Source: Leptospira chreensis
GTDB lineage: Bacteria; Spirochaetota; Leptospiria; Leptospirales; Leptospiraceae
DNA length: 64,000 nucleotides
Assembly (NCBI RefSeq): GCF_016919165.1
Contig: NZ_JAFFPS010000033.1
Location: 1 to 64,000, forward strand
Reading direction: 5' to 3'
The notes under the pieces were generated by a model. That model saw only the letters and a program-made list of their open reading frames with translations, ran no database searches and was not told the DNA's origin. The first letter of the stretch is position 1; every line of letters begins with the position of its first letter. Positions 17,598 to 25,995 of this stretch are shown in pieces. Made by a program: the position numbers and the translations under genes.

Positions 17598-20572
17598 ATC
17601 AAAAAAAAATACTGCGAGCCATTGTTCCAGGCATTAGAACCAAATTAAGTTTTTTTACTGCTATCCTCGTTATCTCCATATTAGCAATTACATCGTCACT
17701 ACATTATAACCAACAGAAAAAAGCATTGGAAGATAAACTGGAATCGGAACTAAAAACTCCATTAGAGTATATCAATTCTGTTGTTTTGGATTTGGAAAAT
17801 TTAACTCGAAGCCTTGTGATGATTGAAGAATTTAAGGTTAGGGTCAAAGGAAAAAAGAAAGAGTTAAGCCGTTTTAAGAGAACGATTGTGAGTAAGGAAA
17901 CCGGTTTACTTGGTTCCTTGAAAGATTTTGGCAAGTCCCTGGGGCTCAACCTAAAAAGAAAAAATGTCTACCGTTCGGTAGATACTTATTTTACCAGATA
18001 CCTTCCCGAGGAAGAAATTAACGATTTTGAAAATAAGGTCAAAGCAGAGTTAAGAAAAGAAAATGGGGCACCGATTGATCCCTCAACTTATAAATATATC
18101 AAAGGTTTTGCGGAGAAAACAGCACTCGCACGAATTAATATAGAACGTGCCAAAATACGTCTGATTGAGATTGAAGAAGAGCTGCAATCCATCGAAGCCG
18201 AATTATTGGAAGAAGACCTTGTTCCCAAACGAAAAAAAACTCTGATCGCTGATAAATCTGGTCTTATAAACGAACGTAAGTTCAACGAACGAACCATTCC
18301 TGAAAACGAAAGAAAATCTTTAAATTACGAAACCCTATTGACCAAGGCTTTGCAGAATTTTTTTAGAGGGTCCTATAAAGATCATATCACCTCGATTGGG
18401 CTCATGCCTGATAAAATTCGAATCTTTGCCTATGATCGAATGGGTAAAGAAACTTTGGATACGGGATTGTTATTCCCGGAGTCTTCGGGAACAGGCAAAA
18501 AACTTCTAAAACAAACTGATTATCTGGAAAGTAAGAATGCCTTGTTTTCAGAGAAAAATGTAATGAGTTTGGTTAGGGAAAAATATTTACCCACTAGTTA
18601 TGAAGTCGGCGGTCGTCAGTATGAAGTGGTATTTCGGCCTGTATTTCGAAATCCGAAAACAGCAGAACGTGCAAAATTAATTACGGAATTACTTTCGGAT
18701 GATGAAAATGCCTATTTAGAATTTTTTGGAGAGGACTTAAAAATTTCTGAACAGCTAAGAGAAGTCATCTTAAAATTAAAAACGAGAGTCACCGAACTTC
18801 GTAAAGAAGGTAAAGTGAAACCAGGTGCCGATTCGACTTATCGTACACTCGCAGAATCATATCGAGAACTAATCAAAAAACGTGATTTGAAATTCCAAGA
18901 ATTAATTCCAAACAAATCTGCCTTTGAATTGCGAACAAAAAATTGGAATGAAGACCATTCGATACTCATTGAGAAGAAGAAACAAATCGCAAAAGAGATA
19001 GTCGATTGGGAAGGAAAGTTAAAATCACCACCGAAAGTAGGGGAAACCGTTTTTACACTGGAAGAGATCCAAGAAAAGATCCGAAGTTTGGAATCATCAC
19101 TCGAAGAAACGAATGATCAGATCCAAAGAATTGTGGTGAGTAAAGATGATTGGTCCTCTTTTAAGGAAGCAAAATTAAATGATGCAATCCTTGGAATACG
19201 CGATGCAGCCCTAGAAGATTTTGCATTTATGCCATTTCAAACCGGACCTTCTAGTTTGATGCGTTATTATAAATACGAAGAAGAAAGGGAAATTCAAGGC
19301 ACGAAACATAAACAATTTAGAGAATGGATTTTGTCTGGAAATTCTGAAACTGTATTACCAAAACTAAAAGGGAAGTTTTCGTTTTCTGGTTCTGGAATTC
19401 TTGTTCGGAGTCGAACCGAAGCAGAAGAAATGATGTGGAATTTAGACGAAACCCCCATTCTTCTTTCTAAAGAAAATGTTTCCGGGTTAGTGTATGAATT
19501 ACTACAAAAAGACCTACTTGGATTTAATGTGATCATCATTGATCGAACAGAAGGTTACAGACAAATCAAAAAGAATCGAGAGGAACAAATTCGTTATGCA
19601 AGTACAATCGCCATCGTAGGGATATTACTTGCATATATACTTGCTTGGTTCTTTGTTCGGAAAATTAAAATTATCAGCAAAAAAACAGAAGAAATTGAAA
19701 AAGGGAATTTAGATGTTTCTTTTCCTAAGGCTGGTTATGATGAAATCGGAATCCTGAGTGAATCTTTAAACGATATGGTGCATGGTCTAAAAGAACGCGA
19801 GGAAATGAAAGGGGAGTTAGTTGCTGCAGAAGAGATCCAAAAACGCCTGTTACCTGGAAAATTACCAACTAGTTTAGAAGATAAAATAGAGCTCGCTGCT
19901 TTTTATAAAGCCATGACTGGAGTTGGTGGCGATTATTATGATTTCATTGAACTGAATGATGGCAAACTTGCATTTTGTATTGGTGATGTATCCAATCATG
20001 GTGTTGGGCCTGCGATTGTTATGGCATTATTCCGTGCACAAATTCGTTCCATTTTGCGAAAAGGGGAAAGGAATCTTAAAAAAATTCTTCTAGAAGTGAA
20101 TGGAAGTTTGTATGAGGATACACCAGATCATATTTTTGTAACATTCTTTTTGGGTGTTTTTGATCCGGAGAAATCATCAGTTGAATATATTTCCGCAGGT
20201 CACGTAAAACCAATGTTTTATGATGCATCTACAAATAAAATTCATGAATTACCTGCAGGTGGTTTGCCATTAGGAATGGATGAAAATTCTTTTTTCGAAT
20301 CTACCATTGAAAGAAAAGTCATTATATTGGATTCTGGTGATTTATTTTTTCAATATACAGATGGTTTGGATGAGGCAAGGAGTCTCAATGGAGATTTTTT
20401 TGGAAAAGCGAAAGTAGCCAAACAATTGTTAGTGAATGGCGGTGAACATGCTAGTGATCTAATAAAGAATATGGTTTTCGAATTAGAAAAACATACTTCT
20501 CAAAATCTATCACAACCGGGTATGTCGACTCTCTCTGACGATATTGCGATGATTGCAATCCGGAAAAAATAA
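17594..20572 (+). CDS. Membrane PP2C-type (SpoIIE/RsbU) phosphatase with giant sensor region and HAMP
   Basis: 992 residues. TM1 is at ~17-37 (LSFFTAILVISILAITSSL). A ~630-residue extracytoplasmic region is mostly charged helix and coiled coil. TM2 is at ~667-690 (IAIVGILLAYILAWFFV), followed by HAMP (690-740) and a SpoIIE phosphatase domain from ~742. The domain shows EEIQKRLLPGKLP, metal-binding GVGGDYYDF (~775), GDVSNHGVGPA (~797), SAGHVKPMFY and FFQYTDGLDEA, plus the final Asp in LSDDIAMIAI. It should dephosphorylate the STAS protein of the same operon on receiving an envelope signal. The sensor region is far longer than dCache or 4-helix sensors and matches no domain I know. TTG start overlaps the kinase stop. 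Confidence 0.93.
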   Translation: MNQKKILRAIVPGIRTKLSFFTAILVISILAITSSLHYNQQKKALEDKLESELKTPLEYINSVVLDLENLTRSLVMIEEFKVRVKGKKKELSRFKRTIVSKETGLLGSLKDFGKSLGLNLKRKNVYRSVDTYFTRYLPEEEINDFENKVKAELRKENGAPIDPSTYKYIKGFAEKTALARINIERAKIRLIEIEEELQSIEAELLEEDLVPKRKKTLIADKSGLINERKFNERTIPENERKSLNYETLLTKALQNFFRGSYKDHITSIGLMPDKIRIFAYDRMGKETLDTGLLFPESSGTGKKLLKQTDYLESKNALFSEKNVMSLVREKYLPTSYEVGGRQYEVVFRPVFRNPKTAERAKLITELLSDDENAYLEFFGEDLKISEQLREVILKLKTRVTELRKEGKVKPGADSTYRTLAESYRELIKKRDLKFQELIPNKSAFELRTKNWNEDHSILIEKKKQIAKEIVDWEGKLKSPPKVGETVFTLEEIQEKIRSLESSLEETNDQIQRIVVSKDDWSSFKEAKLNDAILGIRDAALEDFAFMPFQTGPSSLMRYYKYEEEREIQGTKHKQFREWILSGNSETVLPKLKGKFSFSGSGILVRSRTEAEEMMWNLDETPILLSKENVSGLVYELLQKDLLGFNVIIIDRTEGYRQIKKNREEQIRYASTIAIVGILLAYILAWFFVRKIKIISKKTEEIEKGNLDVSFPKAGYDEIGILSESLNDMVHGLKEREEMKGELVAAEEIQKRLLPGKLPTSLEDKIELAAFYKAMTGVGGDYYDFIELNDGKLAFCIGDVSNHGVGPAIVMALFRAQIRSILRKGERNLKKILLEVNGSLYEDTPDHIFVTFFLGVFDPEKSSVEYISAGHVKPMFYDASTNKIHELPAGGLPLGMDENSFFESTIERKVIILDSGDLFFQYTDGLDEARSLNGDFFGKAKVAKQLLVNGGEHASDLIKNMVFELEKHTSQNLSQPGMSTLSDDIAMIAIRKK

Positions 20573-20590
20573 TTTTCATGTATACACTTT

Positions 20591-21433
20591 CTATATTGCT
20601 TTGGTATTTTCCGTTCGTATTGTTTTTTCAAAAGATTTCTTCAAAAACCATAAAAAAGCAAACATAAAGAACCAGGAGGTGATCCCTGTGACAAGACGAT
20701 CTCCTCCGAAAACCCAATGCATATCATGAGGAATCGGATCCACAAAGAAGGACTGCATTTTGACTACATAAACCCAGCCGGCATGGATTCCTATCGAAAG
20801 ATAGAGAGAACGTGTATAGATCCATGCCAAGGACAATGCATAACCAACTAAAAAAAGGCCGATGAATTCTGGAACCAAAACCAAAGGATCTGAAATCGGT
20901 CGAATGAAATGGGTTCCAGAGAAGAATAAACTTGTATAGAGTGCGGCTTTTTTTTCACCTAATTCAGTGATCCAGGATTGTAATAGGTAACCGCGAAAAA
21001 ATAATTCTTCGACAAAGCCGATACAGAATACGGCTCCTAAAAAATAGAAACTTAAGAGCAACTCAGGAAACCCTAAGGTTTTAGGAGACCAAGTAGAGAC
21101 TCCCCAAAATACTTTTACTGCTACCACTAGACCTAAAGACAAGATACCTGCCAAAAATCCTTTCCCAAGTTGTACTTTTTTTCCTGAAAAATTTTCAAGA
21201 CCGAGGGAACGAATGTTTTTTTTGTCAATTTGTTTTCGAAACCAAATGAGAGCGATAAAAAGTATAACAGTAGCTGTTCGAGATAAGATTTTTGAAAAGG
21301 TGAATGGTTTTAAATTAACTTCGGGATTTTTAGAATAGGCGAACATTTGTATCGAGTATAAACAAAAGCTGATCGCTAAACTAACGAAGATTATGAATAA
21401 AAAGAAATAAGAAAATTTTTTATGTAAGCTCAT
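20591..21433 (-). CDS. CPBP-family intramembrane metalloprotease (CAAX protease/Abi-like)
   Basis: 280 residues with about eight hydrophobic segments. The three family motifs are in place: EExxxR as EELFFRGYLL (~138), the FxxxH-like GTHFIRP (~170) and the final IGIHAGWVY (~218). Such proteins are membrane glutamate/zinc proteases related to Rce1. In bacteria, known roles range from peptide maturation to bacteriocin immunity. Convergent with the phosphatase gene (18-base gap). Upstream of the ATG lie two nested inverted repeats, AGTAAA/TTTACT and CATAGT/ACTATG (21471-21491), possibly an operator. Substrate unknown. Confidence 0.9.
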   Translation of the reverse strand: MSLHKKFSYFFLFIIFVSLAISFCLYSIQMFAYSKNPEVNLKPFTFSKILSRTATVILFIALIWFRKQIDKKNIRSLGLENFSGKKVQLGKGFLAGILSLGLVVAVKVFWGVSTWSPKTLGFPELLLSFYFLGAVFCIGFVEELFFRGYLLQSWITELGEKKAALYTSLFFSGTHFIRPISDPLVLVPEFIGLFLVGYALSLAWIYTRSLYLSIGIHAGWVYVVKMQSFFVDPIPHDMHWVFGGDRLVTGITSWFFMFAFLWFLKKSFEKTIRTENTKAI

Positions 21434-21614
21434 AGCGATGGTTCGCTAGATGTATCGAAGTTTGTATTTTAGTAAATCATAGTTTACTATGAGAGAAAAA
21501 AAACGGATTTATCTTCCAGATGCTACTGCAGTTTTGATTCTATTTTACTCTGAATCTTGTTCAGTGAGTAAAGATGGTAAGATCATGGAAGTTCTGTATA
21601 CAAAGTTTGCGATA

Positions 21615-21731
21615 GGGATCTGGAGGGCTTGGTCCGCTTGAATGAGCGGACGGGAGCGAATGCGCACCCCGTAAGAGCCCGGCCCTTATGCGACCTGGGT
21701 TCAATGAAGAAATCGATTGGGATCGCCCCAT
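21615..21731. repeat. Structured interspersed repeat, copy 2
   Basis: Same conserved blocks as 8784-8910. Its variable hairpin is GTCCGCT (21632-21638) with AGCGGAC (21645-21651), so the stem is kept while its sequence differs from copy 1. It occupies most of the 330-base gap between the protease and the EAL gene. A 50-codon ATG frame (21489-21641) runs into it and is not credible as a gene. Confidence 0.65.
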
Positions 21732-21763
21732 CGAAAAATAAGATTCGTATTGTTTTTGTTAGT

Positions 21764-22963
21764 TTAAGTTTTAAGATTCTCGTTGCAGTATTGTAGAAAA
21801 TCAGTAAAACTCATTGGTTTTGCTATGAAATAACCTTGTCCCAGGTCACAATTCATATTCTTTAATTGTTCCCAATCATTTTTAGTTTCAACACCTTCTG
21901 CCGTACATTTGATTTGGAGTTTGGTGGCCATATCAATACTGGAATTAATTAGAACCCGAGATACATGGCTACTGGTCATCTCGCGAACAAATGATTGGTC
22001 TATCTTAAGTTCGGTAAATGCAATGCGTGTGATCTGTTGCATACTGGAATATCCGGTGCCGTAGTCGTCAATGGATAGACCAAATCCTTTCATACGTAGA
22101 CGTGCTAAGTTTTCAAGGGCTGGTGCCATTTCTGTCATCGCAGCGGTTTCAGTGATTTCTAGTATAATGTATTTAGGATCTAATTCTGTTTTTAATACAA
22201 TTTGTGTGATTTTATCGGCAAGTTTTGTATCGGCTAATGAAGTAAGAGAAAGGTTCACGGAAACAGAAATCTTATGGCCATGAGCATGCATTTCCTTGCA
22301 GGCTTTCGCAGATTTTTCTAACATAATGAATGTTAGTATGTCGATATTGCCAGACTTTTCCAACAAATCAATAAATGCATTTGGTGTTACGACTCCGTAT
22401 TGAGGGTGAAGCCATCTTGCTAAGGCCTCGGCTCCAATCAACTTACCCGTAGCTAGTTCCAGTTTAGGTTGGTAAAAAGGAGAAAATTGGCCTTCAATTA
22501 ATCCTTCTAAAATTTCTCCCAAAGTATAAATGGAACCATCTTTTGATTCATTTTTTTGTTTGGTATCTCGAGATTTATAAATCGAAAATAGTGAAATCAA
22601 ATGAGCCGGTGTGATTGGTTTTTCTATAGCACCAAGTAAATAGATTCCGTAGGCACCTGCCATTTTTCTAACGGATTCAATCAAAGCTCCATCCAAAGCA
22701 CTCATGATGATTGTGGCAACAGGTGAATGTGCGTTTCCTATATGTCGTAGGAACTCCATTCCATCCATTTCCGGCATATTCAAATCACAGAGAATGATAT
22801 CAATCAAATTGGAGTTTGTTTGATTTAAAACCTTGAGAGCTTCGGTTCCCGTTCTTGCTTCGGTAATCTTCAAAGCTCCCAATCGTAATAAGATATCTAC
22901 GATGACATCTCTTTGGAAGTCATCGTCCTCAACAACTAGAAAAGTTAAATCATCTGCATTCAT
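21764..22963 (-). CDS. Response regulator with EAL c-di-GMP phosphodiesterase output
   Basis: 399 residues. Receiver domain 1-125: acidic pocket VEDDD, phospho-Asp ~59 in ILCDLNMPEMDG, Lys in EKPI. EAL domain ~150-395 with catalytic features intact: GAEALARW (EAL), SVNLS, ILEITETA, DDYGTGYSS, LKIDQSFVR and AEGVE. It should hydrolyse cyclic di-GMP when phosphorylated, shifting cells toward motility. SD AGGTG is 5 nt before the ATG. It follows the hybrid kinase gene by 25 bases, so that kinase and its HPt domain are the likely phosphodonor. Confidence 0.95.
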   Translation of the reverse strand: MNADDLTFLVVEDDDFQRDVIVDILLRLGALKITEARTGTEALKVLNQTNSNLIDIILCDLNMPEMDGMEFLRHIGNAHSPVATIIMSALDGALIESVRKMAGAYGIYLLGAIEKPITPAHLISLFSIYKSRDTKQKNESKDGSIYTLGEILEGLIEGQFSPFYQPKLELATGKLIGAEALARWLHPQYGVVTPNAFIDLLEKSGNIDILTFIMLEKSAKACKEMHAHGHKISVSVNLSLTSLADTKLADKITQIVLKTELDPKYIILEITETAAMTEMAPALENLARLRMKGFGLSIDDYGTGYSSMQQITRIAFTELKIDQSFVREMTSSHVSRVLINSSIDMATKLQIKCTAEGVETKNDWEQLKNMNCDLGQGYFIAKPMSFTDFLQYCNENLKT

Positions 22964-22988
22964 AAGTTCACCTATTTAAAAACGATGT

Positions 22989-25499
22989 TTATAAATCATC
23001 AATGAAAGATTCGATTTTTGAAATATCAATTTCCATACCTTTGATTTCTTCTAAGGACTTACTTATTTCACTTTCACCGATAAGAGATTCAACGGTTGTA
23101 TACCCATTGATCAAATATCTTGCTCCAACAATTTTACAAGAACCCTTTAAACGGTGAGCTAGTTGAGCTGCTTCCATAAGGTTCTTTTTAGATAATTCTT
23201 CGATTAGTTTGCTTAAATCTTCGTGATGATGTATTTTAAACTTCTTTAAGATTTGTATTTGGTCTTTTTTGTCAGGGACTATGTTTTGTAGAATTGTTAT
23301 ATCAATTGGCGAATTTTTACTAATGAAATGATCCGAAGAATCTATTGCAATCGGATTGAGTAAATTAGGTAACCACTTTAAAAGAGTTTTTCGAAGGATT
23401 GCCATTCGTGCTGGTTTGATTAGAATTTCATCCATTCCTGCATTGGAGCAATGTTCGTTTTCTTCGCTGAGAACATTGGCAGTATATGCAATGATGGGGA
23501 TCCTATGAAGGAAACGTTTTTCTTCTATATTTCGAATGTCTCTTGAGAGAGTATACCCATCTTTAACAGGCATATGACAATCTGTAATGATTAGATCGTA
23601 TTTTTTATCAAGCCATAACTTCAGAGCCTTTTCCCCATCGTCAGTGCCATCTACTTGAAGACCTAACATTTCAACCTGACGAACGAGTAATTCTAGATTG
23701 ACCGAATGATCGTCTACTACAAGAATCCTTGGAACATAAGACTTGTTTAGGATGATCGGTTCAATGTGATTTTCTTCTACCGTCAGTGAGTTTAAATCGT
23801 TCATATCAATGTTGATTGTCGGAAGCGATAACGTGATACTAAACGTAGAACCAATTCCAGGCGTACTATCAATGGAGATGATTCCATCCATTAGATCGGC
23901 AAGTCGCCTGCAGATAGCAAGGCCAAGTCCAGTGCCACCATACAATCTAGCCGTATCAGCTGTGGCTTGGGAATAACTTTGGAATAATCGAGATTGTTCT
24001 TCCTTATTTAAACCAATTCCGGTATCTGTTACGGAAAAACGTATTTGTTGCGCATACGTAAGATTTTTTATTAACTCCGCAGAAACTGTAATCCCACCTT
24101 TCGTAGTAAATTTAATTCCGTTGCTGACAAAGTTATTTAATATTTGAGATAATCTGAGTGGATCGATAAGATGTGAGAGAAGAATTGCCTCGTCGATTTT
24201 ATAATTTAATGATAATCCTTTCGTTTGAGCTACATGAAAGTACGTAGATACCACTTCCGAAAGCAGTCGGTTGATGGATGTTACTTGGAGAGATAATTCG
24301 AGTTTCCCTTCTTCAATTTTAGACAAATCCAGAATATCGCTTAAAATTCGGAGTAAACTATTTCCTGATTCTAGGGCGTTTTGAACCATACTTTTTTGAT
24401 CCACGCTGAGGATGGTCTGAGAAAGTAATTCTAACATTCCAATCAAACCACTCAAAGGAGTTCGGATCTCATGGCTCATGGTAGCAAGAAAGGAATCTTT
24501 TGCTTTGTTTGCTAATTCTGCATTTTCTTTTGCTTTTTCTAGAAATGCCTTTGCTGCAAATTCTTCTGTAACATCACGAAAAACTAAAATGGACCCAATG
24601 ATCCTGCCTGATTTACTCCGAATGGGAGAACAGTTGTTTGAAATATTGATTCGGATCCCATCACGATTGATGAGGAGAGAGTCTTGATTGTCTCCTTTTG
24701 GTTTTCCTGATGAAATGACTTCAAAGATTGGAATTACTTTCGGTTGGCCCGTTTTAACATGAACTAATTCCAAAATTTCCGTTACTTGACGACCCAGAGC
24801 TTCCTTTTCGGTCCACCCAGTTAATTCCTGTGCAACAGGATTCAAACGATTAATTACACCATGTTCATCTGTCGTGAGCACTGCATCACCTATCGAACTT
24901 AAGGTGATTGATAAATTTTGTTCGCTATTTAATAAGGCATCATTTTTTTCTATGACTTCTTTGGCGCGAGTGTAAACCTCCGATTCCATTTTGGCAATGC
25001 GTTCACGCATTTCTTCTGTGTTTTCGGACTGTTCCAATTTTTGTTGCTTTAGGTGGACAAATTCAGTTACATCTTCTGCCCTATGGACAATACAAAGTAA
25101 GTTGCCATCATTATCTAAGACCGGTGAGTTTACAGGACTCCAGTATCTGACTTCGAATCCACTTCCGTCCGCCTTTCGAATATCATACTTTTGTAATGTC
25201 ATTGTGCTTGTGATTTTGTAGTTTACTACTTGGAGTAGGGAGGCTCTGAGTTGTTTGACTCCGTCGGCATTTTCATCATTCGGATTGTCAGGAAAAACTT
25301 CAAAAATATTATGTCCGATTACATTTTCTCTTTTGATGAGCGTGGCATGTGCATAAGCATCGCTTACATTAATGATATTAAATTCTAAATCGAGGATCAT
25401 ATAGAGTTCGGAAAGAGATTCGAAAATGGTTTTAAACTCGATGGGAACTGATCCGTTATTTTTTATGGAGGTGTCTGAACTAAGCTCCTCGTTTTTCAT
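22989..25499 (-). CDS. Hybrid sensor histidine kinase: PAS-PAS-HisKA-HATPase-REC-HPt
   Basis: 836 residues, no membrane segment, so a cytoplasmic sensor. PAS1 ~22-140 (LDLEFNIINVSDAYAHAT), coiled linker, PAS2 ~195-320 (LTTDEHGVINRLNPVA), HisKA with His ~342 (FLATMSHEIRTPLSG), HATPase (NNFVSNGIKFT, DTGIGLN, GGTGLGLAI), REC with Asp ~638 (LIITDCHMPVKDG) and a C-terminal HPt with His ~780 (HRLKGSCKIVGA). The His-Asp-His chain can relay phosphate to the adjacent REC-EAL protein, giving a self-contained phosphorelay controlling c-di-GMP. SD AGGAAAG precedes the ATG. The signal is unknown. Confidence 0.95.
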   Translation of the reverse strand: MKNEELSSDTSIKNNGSVPIEFKTIFESLSELYMILDLEFNIINVSDAYAHATLIKRENVIGHNIFEVFPDNPNDENADGVKQLRASLLQVVNYKITSTMTLQKYDIRKADGSGFEVRYWSPVNSPVLDNDGNLLCIVHRAEDVTEFVHLKQQKLEQSENTEEMRERIAKMESEVYTRAKEVIEKNDALLNSEQNLSITLSSIGDAVLTTDEHGVINRLNPVAQELTGWTEKEALGRQVTEILELVHVKTGQPKVIPIFEVISSGKPKGDNQDSLLINRDGIRINISNNCSPIRSKSGRIIGSILVFRDVTEEFAAKAFLEKAKENAELANKAKDSFLATMSHEIRTPLSGLIGMLELLSQTILSVDQKSMVQNALESGNSLLRILSDILDLSKIEEGKLELSLQVTSINRLLSEVVSTYFHVAQTKGLSLNYKIDEAILLSHLIDPLRLSQILNNFVSNGIKFTTKGGITVSAELIKNLTYAQQIRFSVTDTGIGLNKEEQSRLFQSYSQATADTARLYGGTGLGLAICRRLADLMDGIISIDSTPGIGSTFSITLSLPTINIDMNDLNSLTVEENHIEPIILNKSYVPRILVVDDHSVNLELLVRQVEMLGLQVDGTDDGEKALKLWLDKKYDLIITDCHMPVKDGYTLSRDIRNIEEKRFLHRIPIIAYTANVLSEENEHCSNAGMDEILIKPARMAILRKTLLKWLPNLLNPIAIDSSDHFISKNSPIDITILQNIVPDKKDQIQILKKFKIHHHEDLSKLIEELSKKNLMEAAQLAHRLKGSCKIVGARYLINGYTTVESLIGESEISKSLEEIKGMEIDISKIESFIDDL

Positions 25500-25962
25500 G
25501 TTTCTTTCCTAGGTTAAGGTCAAAAATTTTCCAAAACTTTAGATGAACATAAAATAGTAATGTATGCAACCACAAAACGTAATGTATATGAATGAAGGCT
25601 TTGTAAATTTATTACTATTTTTATCTTATGTAGTAAATATTATAGATCGGGATTCATAAAAAAAATACGAAATGGTGAAAATAGAATTATTTCATGCAAT
25701 AAATATAATATAGGATATTTTGATTTTGCGAACAGAGTTCGTCGATGGAAACAAGCTGGCTGGTGTTAGATGTATTGTTTCTTCGAATTTGAAATGTTTT
25801 TTGTGTTAAGGAAGGTTTGCGTTGGATTACTTTGTCAATTCGGGAATCAAATGGTTTTGGTTCTGTTAGTGAATCCACCAAGCGAAGAAAATGCGGACTT
25901 TCGCTAGGTACTTCTTCTTGTATTTAAAGGAGTGAGTGGTTTATGATGTGATTGCCAAACGG
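25500..25962. other. Intergenic region, no gene credited
   Basis: AT-rich 460 bases. A 64-codon - strand frame (25687-25881) has neither SD nor recognisable features. The segment must hold the promoter of the hybrid kinase operon near 25500-25600, but no clean hexamers were found. Confidence 0.4.
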
Positions 25963-25989
25963 CGGGTCGACTTTGATTCGAGTCAACCC
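25963..25989 (-). terminator. Hairpin just past the NHL/LamG lipoprotein stop
   Basis: GGGTCGACT (25964-25972) pairs with AGTCAACCC (25981-25989) with one G-U. It sits 7 bases beyond the stop codon of the - strand gene. No T tract follows, so it may act as a 3' stabiliser or weak terminator. Confidence 0.4.
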
Positions 25990-25995
25990 TTGTCA

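Noticed and set aside
21489..21641. 50-codon ATG frame upstream of the EAL gene
   Set aside because: It runs into the conserved repeat, has no SD, and its last codons simply translate the repeat block that is shared with copy 1.
25687..25881. 64-codon - strand frame between the hybrid kinase and the giant lipoprotein
   Set aside because: No SD, no domain, no signal and ordinary AT-rich composition.
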